A DNA stretch of 64,000 bases from Kitasatospora sp044457565 (GTDB lineage Bacteria; Actinomycetota; Actinomycetes; Streptomycetales; Streptomycetaceae). The notes under the pieces are model-generated. The model saw only the letters and a program-made list of their open reading frames with translations. It was not told where the DNA came from and searched no databases. The translations under genes were made by a program, and so were the position numbers. Positions 37,201-41,846 of this stretch are shown here, in pieces; position 1 is the first letter of the stretch, and each line of letters starts with the position of its first letter. The stretch is from assembly GCF_044457565.1 (NCBI RefSeq), contig NZ_JBITGZ010000004.1:124001-188000 (forward strand), read 5' to 3'.

Positions 37201-40200
37201 GCCTGCAACTGGGCCTGCTCGGTACCGGGGGCACGCCGGCTCCGGGGCCCGCCCACCGTCGGTGCGCCACGGTCGCCGGGCAGCGAGACTTCGTCCGAGT
37301 TCCGGGTCGGGGAGCCGTCGTCCGAGCTTCGGGGGCTCGGCTCGTGCGGGGGATGTGAGGGCTGCTCGGGCTTCGAGGGCTTCACCTGGTGAGGTGCCGG
37401 GCTCTCGCCGACGTCCGGCAACGAGCCGAGCAGCTCGTCCACGTTCCTCGGGGCCGGGTGCTCGGCGTCGGCGCCGCCCGGGCGCCCGTCGGTCGGTGGC
37501 AGCGCGCCGTTGGTGATCCGGTTCAGGCGGTCGGTGTCCTCGGGCCGCTCCAGCGGCCGGCTCCACTCCTCGCGCAGGCCGCGCGTCCGCTCGTCCAATG
37601 TCTGATGCCGCGTCAGCTGCTGCTGCACCTCCGCGATCCGGGCGGAGGTCCCGGTGGCGGCGTCCCACTCGCCGGCGGCCAGCTCGGCGGTGAACCGTTC
37701 GTTCAGCGAGTCGAGCTCGCGCTGGTCGGCGCCGATCCTGTCCTGACGGTCCGCCTCCTGCTGCCGCCGGTGTTCGGCGAGCAGGTCGAGTGCGCGCCGG
37801 CTCTCGGCGGGGGTGGTGGCGTCGAGCGCCTGCCGGCGCAGTTCGCCGGCTCGGGGGTCGTCGGGGCGGTCGATGAGCGCGTCCAGGCGCGCGCGCAGCC
37901 CGGCGTCCGGCTCGGGCGTCGACTCCGATCCCGGCCTGAGCCGGTCGAACCGGCGCTGGAGCTGCTGGAGGTCCTGGTGCTCCTCAAGTTCGGCGAGTGC
38001 TCGGCGGGCTTCGTCCTCGGTCCGGGCCTGGGCGATCTCCCGGTGCAGTTCGGTGGCGCGCGGGTCGTCGGGCCGGTCGGTCAGGGCGTCCAGGCGGGCG
38101 CGCAGCTCGGCGTCCGGGTCGGGCTTGGTCACCGGGTCGTTCTTCAGCCGGTCGAGCTGCCGTTCGAGGTCGCGGGTGGCGAGGTGCTCCGTCAGTTCCG
38201 ACCTCAGCCGGGCCTCCTCCTCCGGACTGTCGGCGGCGAGCAGCTGCCGGCGGAGTTCGGCCTCGTGACTGTCCGGGCCGTCGAGGGAGGTGAGCGCGAC
38301 CAGCCGCTCGCGCAGGCCCTCGTCCGTGACGGGGGGCGTGCCGGGGTCGTTCTTCAGTCGGTCGAGTTGCTGTTCGAGGTCGCGGGTGGCGAGGTGCTCC
38401 GTCAGTTCCGACCTCAGCCGGGCCTCCTCCTCCGGGCTGTCGGCGGCGAGCAGCCGTCGGCGGAGCACGGCCTCCTCGCTGCCGGGGCCGTCGAGGGAGG
38501 TGAGCGCGACCAGCCGCTCGCGGATGTCGTTCTCCTCGGTGAGCTCGGCCAGGCGATCGCGCAGCCGGGACAGCTCCTGCGGGTCCTGCACGGTGGCCAG
38601 CCGGCGGCGCACCTCCTCCGTGCGGGAGTCGAACGGCCGGGGTGCGTCGTCGCCCGTGAGGGCCCGCGCCGGCACCTGGGCCTCGACGTAGGCGGTGTAC
38701 TCGCGCAGCCTGCTGCCCAGCAGCTCCGGGTCGCCGCTGTTGCGGGCCTCCTCGACCGCCTTCACCCGCTGCTCCCATTCGGGGCGGGAGGCACCCAGCG
38801 CTTCCAGCCGCTCGAACCCGCCGTCCGCGTGGGAACGGAAGCTGTCGTAGCGCTGGTCGAGCGAGCGCCGCTCGACCTCCAGCCGGAAGTCCTCCAGCCG
38901 GAGGCCGGCCGTCCGCCAGTCGTGCTCGCTGCCGGCGTCCTGGACGGCCCGGGTGAGGGTGCGGCGCTCCTCGCGCGTCATCCCGACGCCGCGCGCCGTC
39001 CGGTTCAGCTCGTCGAGGCGCTGCTTGATCGGGCCGGCCGGCGAGCGGAGCGGCGCGTCGGGCACGGCCGGGGCCAGGTCGATGGGGGAGTCGTCGCGCG
39101 GCGGGTGGGGCAGGTCGTCCAGCAGGCCCATCATCCGGGCCTCGTGCGCCGTCGGATCGGTGCCGCCGCCGGGCGGGGGCGGGGTGGTGGGGTCGCCGTC
39201 ACCGAGGGGGTGGGAGGCGACGGTCAGCTCGTCCAGCTCCCGCTGGCGAAGCGTGTCCGTGTCGTGCGACGGAAGCGGCTCTCCGGTGGAGCCGAGGTGC
39301 CGCTCCGTGGCAGGGGCGGTGGAGTCGTGCGCCACGGGGCCGTGTTCGGCGTCGGTCGAGGTGCGGATCGCGGATGGGCCCGGGCGCTCGGACGCCGAGC
39401 CGCCGTTCGCCGACGAGTCCTCGGCGGCCCTGGGGCCCTCCGCGCTCTCGGTGCTGACGCGCGACGCCGACGGGCGGGACGACTCGGCGACGGACGTGCC
39501 GGAGCCGGCGTCGGAAGCGGTGCGCGGGCGGGTGCTCGGTGCGGTCTGGCCGGGTGCGGTCTGGCCCGGCGAGTTCGGGCCGGGCGCGGTCTGCCGCCCG
39601 GGGGCGGTCGACCCGATGCCCGCGTTGTCGCCGGGGGCCCTGCCCGTGCCGGGCGCAGTGCCGGGCGCGGTCTCGAAGCCGGGCAGCCCGGACGGCCGCG
39701 GGGCGGTGGCGGGCGGGGCGTGGGTGTCGGCGGCGGGATCGCCACCCGTGTGCGTGCGGCCCTCCGTCGCGGGGGTGCGCCCGGTGGTGGGGGTGGTCGC
39801 GTTGCTGCCGCTGCCGCTGCCGCTGCCGCTGCCGCTGCCGGCCGACGAGCCGGCGCGGCGGGTGCCCTCGGCGCCGGCCGTGCCGACCGCGCCGGTCGTG
39901 CCGGTCGTCGAGGCGGACTCGGTACGGTGGGCGGAGGCGCCGGTGCCGTGGCTGGCCTCGCTGCCGTGGCTGCCCTCGGCGCCGTGGCTTCCGCCGGCAC
40001 CGTGACCGCCTTCGAGCCCGCCGCCGGCGGTCCGGCTCGGCGGACTGCCGGGCCCGCCGAAGAAGTCGACCTTCGGCGGCGCGCCCAGTTCGTGGAGCTT
40101 CGGCAGCGCCATGTTCGGCACGTCCGGCAGATGCAGGTCGAACTTGTCCTTGATCCCGCCGGGCTTCTCGCCCCTGAGGCCCCCGCCCCGGCCGCCACCC

Positions 40201-40967
40201 AGACCGCCGATCAGCCCGGAGGTCAGCGCGCCGAGGAAGTCGGTCTCCCCACCGTAGGCGGCGTTGATGACGACGGTGCTGACGACACCGGTGGCAGCGC
40301 CGATGAGGGCCCTGCCGGCGAGGCCACTGGCGAACTTCGGGGCGACGACGCCGCCGACACCGGCGAACAGCCCGCCGATCCCGCCCGCGATCGCACCGGT
40401 CTCCAGCGCCTGCAAGGTGGCTTTGGTGTCCCACTCCTTCCGGTCACCCTTGAGCAGCTGGATGCTCTGGATGATGGCGTCCAGGCCGAGGTTGAACGCC
40501 GCGCCGGTCGCGACCCCGATCGCCAGCCGCTTGAGGATCAGCTTGACGATCGCGCGGGCCGAGGTGATCGCCGGCGGGATCGCCTCCGGGGCCGGGCCGG
40601 CGAGCTGCATGATCTCGTAGGCCAGCCAGATGAGCTGACCAATGATCATGTACTTGGCGTACTCGACCTGGACGGCGGTGTGCCGGCTGAAGTCACCCAG
40701 CTTCCCGGCCGACTCCGACATCTGCGGCAGATTGGACTGCAGGGAGGTGGCGAACGAGCTGAACTGGGTGGCGACGTCGCCACCCAGGTTCGCCAGCACC
40801 CCGTTGGCCGTCGGGCCGATGTCGTTGCAGACGGAGGCCAGCTGGTGAGCGGTGTCGTCCCAGATCTCCCCGAGCGCCCTCAGATTGTCCTCCTGGCCCT
40901 TGGGCCAGGCTTGGCCGACTGCGAGGCGGGCAACCCAGGTCAGCTCGGGAGGTAGGTCGACACTCAC
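25218..40967 (-). CDS. giant multi-domain type VII secretion effector (5,249 residues)
   Basis: Residues 1-105 form a CpnT-like WXG100_2 domain (PPELTWVARLAVGQAWPKGQ), then Gly/Ala-rich hydrophobic segments to about 275. A Ser/Gly/Pro linker runs to about 560 and a charged helical region with two LTSLDGP repeats to about 1250. Two copies of one block follow. Each block has a metallopeptidase (HELLHYAGLVDEY, His1543; HELMHY, His3285), a GT-A-like domain (QDFDTGPR, 1847 and 3550), a degenerate OTU (GDYLYH, Tyr2339 and Tyr4012) split by a coiled coil, an OTU protease (DGDCLYH Cys2650; DGNCLYH Cys4312, each with a later NHYEV His), and a second metallopeptidase (HELLHYLGLKDEY, His3003 and His4630). 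Residues about 4720-5249 are an unrecognised domain. The start overlaps the upstream gene by ATGA. Secretion and enzyme roles are inferred; no immunity gene adjoins. Confidence 0.9.
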   Translation of the reverse strand: MSVDLPPELTWVARLAVGQAWPKGQEDNLRALGEIWDDTAHQLASVCNDIGPTANGVLANLGGDVATQFSSFATSLQSNLPQMSESAGKLGDFSRHTAVQVEYAKYMIIGQLIWLAYEIMQLAGPAPEAIPPAITSARAIVKLILKRLAIGVATGAAFNLGLDAIIQSIQLLKGDRKEWDTKATLQALETGAIAGGIGGLFAGVGGVVAPKFASGLAGRALIGAATGVVSTVVINAAYGGETDFLGALTSGLIGGLGGGRGGGLRGEKPGGIKDKFDLHLPDVPNMALPKLHELGAPPKVDFFGGPGSPPSRTAGGGLEGGHGAGGSHGAEGSHGSEASHGTGASAHRTESASTTGTTGAVGTAGAEGTRRAGSSAGSGSGSGSGSGSNATTPTTGRTPATEGRTHTGGDPAADTHAPPATAPRPSGLPGFETAPGTAPGTGRAPGDNAGIGSTAPGRQTAPGPNSPGQTAPGQTAPSTRPRTASDAGSGTSVAESSRPSASRVSTESAEGPRAAEDSSANGGSASERPGPSAIRTSTDAEHGPVAHDSTAPATERHLGSTGEPLPSHDTDTLRQRELDELTVASHPLGDGDPTTPPPPGGGTDPTAHEARMMGLLDDLPHPPRDDSPIDLAPAVPDAPLRSPAGPIKQRLDELNRTARGVGMTREERRTLTRAVQDAGSEHDWRTAGLRLEDFRLEVERRSLDQRYDSFRSHADGGFERLEALGASRPEWEQRVKAVEEARNSGDPELLGSRLREYTAYVEAQVPARALTGDDAPRPFDSRTEEVRRRLATVQDPQELSRLRDRLAELTEENDIRERLVALTSLDGPGSEEAVLRRRLLAADSPEEEARLRSELTEHLATRDLEQQLDRLKNDPGTPPVTDEGLRERLVALTSLDGPDSHEAELRRQLLAADSPEEEARLRSELTEHLATRDLERQLDRLKNDPVTKPDPDAELRARLDALTDRPDDPRATELHREIAQARTEDEARRALAELEEHQDLQQLQRRFDRLRPGSESTPEPDAGLRARLDALIDRPDDPRAGELRRQALDATTPAESRRALDLLAEHRRQQEADRQDRIGADQRELDSLNERFTAELAAGEWDAATGTSARIAEVQQQLTRHQTLDERTRGLREEWSRPLERPEDTDRLNRITNGALPPTDGRPGGADAEHPAPRNVDELLGSLPDVGESPAPHQVKPSKPEQPSHPPHEPSPRSSDDGSPTRNSDEVSLPGDRGAPTVGGPRSRRAPGTEQAQLQAERQRAQRDGSESDTDSDTSSHTETEADPIALRSDLDGSAIPTTADLDAMLAPRPADQAAPAPAAVRRPDLPTTVHEPTRSPVPEPTHVPESTPVPEPTHVPAPEPTRDESGTAQREAEPKQEQEQERRVLPPITPDQWQDRRDSAPAVTRDSERFLPSREKFTWQPGLLAGRMVYIHNTVRRIQADDGRWIRLISFHLPVRYGPGVTDEQLTGFQSRMRELLDQHLNTGLRLPRSGDQLHVELTFTHAPQHAQAIELTGPHEPRTATPPRADQHHLDLAHSDADLLHELLHYAGLVDEYHDHDTPRSTTRPDTNSLMARTDQLPDLTLSDRHLADIERISEDGTPLRDHPLPTTDHPPLRTTAPDRLPPNEPLTHPAAQAPPGRRTPGDNFTVPRLQHTYTVGDDDEEGMSRSGSDDEEMTSSSSGQQAHVALPIDAMANLGLQDVSTDHGYLTFVERSTREGRQLAFVVNTMAGHHQVDEIPGVIRGLLDGLDERFRDRLVIVIGLNARQAEAHLLDAAMAEAQRLIDAQDFGPTFRRLMPEVVLVRQTPFNGAFPFGTMRNELLDSEEHTQAVRRFISTGRHPYVSIQDFDTGPRTVPDGRHVFEYFEQLIGEHRDSMDMDMDLDSPGRYDNEEFDEDSDRLVGTDERQSTVERPLMMTGGYRVPGISEGEHRARLIRDITTRFEAEKRAVAKQKADAARLAAEKAADPDNGDTPVAKRAAKKKADPGKKLEAFLAKTPRELTDPRESEEFINEFMEAVDDDMLARETQARFHRQLPYAPEPNLFIDGAAVLPHQGSRPLPRFGLAGAEFQALGQGLNRLNAWELNRHHAPTRERLLPEAEVPRTNVWNANRGVRPDRGQDELSSEVRAEAENERLALRGTAFRTVPRDGAIVTDLSRLAYDFLKGKKGKRALTQGHRGLTTVKGRLFSNDAPKANARGALRSVRLANHRDNYQPRNPVDYLSFEHRRPNHELTRPTVLPPEVARELGSLRHNVLADGVSVPMAAPFEDIAVGISPEHRTLVAQALARNTRVIHVGRQFEYLLFGPIQLADEVRERHLAAIGRLGGSRPAEAAGIPREGDYLYHVVLEALHRTEASPARRSGEAPEALRQQAGQLHAENKKLIKQAVAARGEAAAFRRPAREAEARRDAAAAEHKDAKVRAKKAAQNKDEVARRSAEADATKAETERKAAEVERRKAEAARKKLEAQALRTEDLAYDNATEALRREAQALRSEAEALRTGDEAARKASHALRKEAEALRTDVLRWVLRPKNLEVVTREVSRDTVDLPALLNLLGTGAPWRGEVGDLAARFVASARNRVINVEQEGRLPRRIVPFAASRPDSLERIDVRLQRDPDGIRPDLPVIGELPPVGGELSPGRHPRTGVWNIPDDGDCLYHAVNAARFDQRPSALTAWGLRRQVLEWMQRPENRERVDELAYNNATHADTLRSLVGTPRDWAGQEGDVAMTLIASTLGIAITIHQDHVPPQRMVPIGGAADGMPEIHLLHTRGNHYEVHPIHRITPPAPLGDAPPISKRPRDGDDPGTDPDGDRSHQRVRRDRTPNAPAPGTSPAIAADGIAVREPARRVPQPAGADWRHRLDQAPAATVHTEQFDPARHPLTDRAPGALAGTQALIRSEVRRVQAANGTWVRHHTLSLPVRLTDGVPTTAELTTVQSRIQQAVDEHLNTGLALPRSGDQFHLDVKLLPSNGHPEEITITRHDHLVDADQRTWNLPTDPTHDTAHLPIVVHELLHYLGLKDEYAGNTLFRHTDTHSVVRRRGDDLVLVTEPRNTVHRQGLMADTRAFGELPAHYLDVIESTVDHTAVLRDHPNTAPDPTPTARPTALTETPAPEPIQDESGTAQREPEQEQERRVLPPITPDQWQQRRDSAPAAARNTERFRPSRETFAWQPGLLAGRMVYIRNTARRIQADDGRWVRLISFHLPVRYGPGVTDQHLAGFQTRMRQLLDQHLNVGLLLPRSGDQLHIELTFTHAPHHAQAIDLTGPHGPRTAAPQRADQHHLDLAHSDADLLHELMHYAGLVDEYHDHDTPHNRPRPGADGLMARTHHQPDLTLSDRHLDEIERISEDGTPLRDHPLPTTDHPPLPPTGIDKLPPDEPLTHPAAQAPRPGERIDDGDEEMTDATEGLEPAPDLSTDHGYLTFVERSTREGRPLAFVVNTMAGHRQVHQIPEVISSLLAGLDDGFRGRVVVVIGINAPGAEAGLLPAAMQRARQLIDSEDLRARMGPMMPEVVLVQQTPFNGTFPFGAMRNELLNSPQHAQAVHYFIDAQHHPYVAIQDFDTGPRTVPDGRHVFEYFEQLIDEQHDSMEIEPRGDHSEVFDDTHHYIDTGEPQSLVERPLMMTGGYRVPGHAEGAQRERLIRDITDRFEAEKLAVAERRSDPTKKAPTERLVKFLATKPVELTNPNEAVRFLDEFQAAVADDMLAREGQSASHPQLPYAPEPNLFIDGAAVLRHQGSRPLPRFGPAGAEFEGLGRGLNRLNAWELHRRHASTWGELPPTVDMPRTSESHEVPGVRPQRGQDELSAQVKADAENGRLPFRGTAFRNAPRDGAVATDLSRLAYDFLKSNKGKRVLRQSHRALNTVQGRLFSNDAPGINARGAKLGVRLAAHRDSYQRRNPVDYLTLEHRRPNHALRMPNILPPDIARQLGSLPHNTLADGVSVRMAAPFEDIAAGISPDHRPLVAQALARNSPVIQMGRRFEYLLFGPIQLADEVRERHLAAARALGGFHHAEPAGIPPEGDYLYHAFLEARRRTESSPMRVGGDPEVFRQRIGQLRAEVTDLIKEAVAARREAERLYWKARKAEAERDRAEAEGTAAKERAKTASENNDEVTRRTADAEREKAEAERTKAEAQRKRADAARKKPDRAAFAMEEKAFNKATEILRNEAQSLRSEASTAHTADEAALKERHAVRKEAEALRTDVLRWVLRPKILELVTKELSRDDVDLPALLNLLGTGAPWRGEVGDLAARFVASTRNVVINVEQEGRPPRRILPFDGSGRGKPTEINLRLRPDLGEPLPDRPAEHPQPGPATGHWSIPPDGNCLYHAVNVARFNQPPSSGAALRLRRHVFDWMQQNSGPVHQLALDNGEQVADLFRLVETLGDWAGHEGDLAVTLVASALGIVINIHQDGTPVQQMVPLNQAPGGLPQIDLVLSGNHYEVRPGSGPTHPWNSPNAPSHTTGISHTTGEDHTPVREPARRVPQPAGADWRRRLDTAPAATVHTEQFDPARHPFTDRAPGTLAGTQALIRSEVRRVQAANGTWVRHHTLSLPVRLTDGVPTTAELTAVQGRIQQAVDEHLNTGLALPRSGDQFHLDVKLLPSNGHPEEITITRHDHLVDADQRTWNLPVDPAHDTAHLPIVVHELLHYLGLKDEYAGNTLFRHTDTHLVVRRRGDDLVLVTEPRNTVHRQGLMADTRTFGELPAHYLDVIESTVDHTTVLRDHPNTAPDPTPTARPTTVTETPAPEPSRWPTPRVLHVRSKTAVGEGQAEAVHAQIETGLGTASPLTRRWTDPALRPAIIHVIDEWINTRAPQNPPADGTGRPTDAPDAMTRWYDNEQDAASAVLDRVKSLPMIEVERSLAAHVRGDELIRARMENFVRTDLATWLQQHEQQTVGLRAQLARRPADVPPQDRQRLYLPYVDFNETVANVLADPEGKSFATLVAAVHDVAELMYKEEALRSHVNVSDQEFEGYVLPGAPDDVAEAHLPGWTFLDQHLDTSSFVPALSREPVQSRGPGEPFRGKENTPNQQNPHVRTAGRLGYPVSLGPSRTTGKLIRLAHTANADVATKKTLAYALFAFWYTDYRRDITDIHRFHFVMDMARNFGVPYDPLSRPTHPLSGEPGYHEDGAYGQLIEAALERYRNDAAQRAAAYVRPEPVAVPEPAPAPAGASAPAVAALPDWAADNADAVTLLGLLDARAKAKVRDATHDLAQMLGMTQERYRAAFDILTAGNKKALARWEEPPLGGGLVITNPGKAAHKKHRP
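26766..27585 (-). repeat. direct repeat copy 2 (second metallopeptidase module of block 2)
   Basis: About 820 bp nearly identical to 31647-32466, at a constant offset of 4,881 bases with no insertion or deletion and only scattered substitutions. It encodes the HELLHYLGLKDEY metallopeptidase at residues about 4460-4730. Confidence 0.88.
31647..32466 (-). repeat. direct repeat copy 1 (second metallopeptidase module of block 1)
   Basis: Partner of 26766-27585. The near identity, compared with the clear divergence of the other duplicated domains, suggests recent gene conversion or a recent exchange confined to this module. Confidence 0.88.
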
Positions 40968-41326
40968 TTCTTGCCGGTCCTGCCCTTCGGTTCGGTGATG
41001 TGCGGTCCGCCGTCGAGATTGCGGAGGGAGAAGACGTTGTCGCTCTCAAGCCGCTCGAAGTTGACGGCCATCGTGGTGACACCGTCGGCCGTGCTGTGCA
41101 CGACCTCGCCGATTCCGCCCAGCGCGTCGATGATCCCGTCACGGGAGTTGGCGTACTGCTCGACGAACTCCTTGCCGGCGGGATCGTCGCCCCAGCACTC
41201 CCCGAGCCCCTCCAGCCGTGCCTGCAGGTTCAGATGGAGACTGAGGAAGCGCGTGGCCAGCTGCTGGAGGTGGGGCATCTGCAGGTGGAGACCGTCGGTG
41301 TCCACCGAGAAGGAACCGTCAGACAC
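40964..41326 (-). CDS. WXG100-like small secreted-type protein
   Basis: The 120-residue protein (GTG at 41326, behind GGGAGG) is predicted to be two helices with a turn at GECWGDDPAGKEF, where Trp-Gly-Asp replaces Trp-x-Gly. The helix before it is LHLQMPHLQQLATRFLSLHL. It overlaps the YbaB-like gene by eight bases at its start and the giant gene by four at its end. Such partners often pair with the WXG-type N-terminus of a large effector; here it would be a chaperone or heterodimer partner for the giant. That role is inference from coupling. Confidence 0.75.
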   Translation of the reverse strand: MSDGSFSVDTDGLHLQMPHLQQLATRFLSLHLNLQARLEGLGECWGDDPAGKEFVEQYANSRDGIIDALGGIGEVVHSTADGVTTMAVNFERLESDNVFSLRNLDGGPHITEPKGRTGKK

Positions 41327-41783
41327 CGGAGCCTCCCGCGCCGCTCGGCCGCTGGACACCGGCGCCGGCCGGAGCGCCGTGGTCGAGGTAGTCACGCACC
41401 TGGTCGGGCATGCCCGGGGTCTCGGGCAGCAGCGCGGACGGGTCGACCCGGCCCTGGAGCAGGTCGGCGATGGTGACGCCCGGAGGCAGGGCGGGCGTGG
41501 TCAGCTCGCTCACCTGCTCCAGCGCCTTGCTCCGGGCCTGCCTGAGGGTGGTCAGCAGGACCTCGGACAGCTCCTTCGGCGGCATCCGGTGGTAGGCGCC
41601 GCTGGGGAACTCGATGGCTGTGACGTCGCCCTGGGCGTTCACCGTCGCCTTGACGGTCTGTCGAGGGGCTATGGCTGTCCCGGTGACCTCGTTGATCCGG
41701 CGTCGGGTCTCGACCGCCTCGGCGCGCTGGCGCTGGTAGAGCTCCAGCAGGTCCTCGATCTCCTGGTCGTACGGCGAGCTCAT
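41319..41783 (-). CDS. YbaB/EbfC-like protein of the type VII locus
   Basis: A 154-residue protein with a helical start (YDQEIEDLLELYQRQRAEAV), a central beta sheet ATVNAQGDVTAIEFPSGAYH, a long helix, and a Pro/Gly-rich tail. The fold pattern is that of YbaB nucleoid-associated proteins, which also occur as EspL-like partners in mycobacterial ESX loci. In this setting it is more likely an effector stabiliser than a nucleoid protein. It is translationally coupled to the following WXG-like gene. Confidence 0.78.
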   Translation of the reverse strand: MSSPYDQEIEDLLELYQRQRAEAVETRRRINEVTGTAIAPRQTVKATVNAQGDVTAIEFPSGAYHRMPPKELSEVLLTTLRQARSKALEQVSELTTPALPPGVTIADLLQGRVDPSALLPETPGMPDQVRDYLDHGAPAGAGVQRPSGAGGSGV

Positions 41784-41846
41784 GTGTCCCTCCTCGGGTG
41801 GGAATGGTCGGCTGCGGTGCTGGTGCTGGTGGAGTTCGTCGTGGCG

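Noticed and set aside
39790..39845. Run of CCGCTG triplets in the giant gene considered as a simple-repeat artefact
   Set aside because: It stays in frame and encodes a Gly/Ser linker, so it is part of the coding sequence.
37389..40955. 1,188-codon plus-strand frame opposite the N-terminal part of the giant gene
   Set aside because: Antisense shadow of a repetitive GC-rich coding region; translation is low-complexity Arg/Gly/Val.
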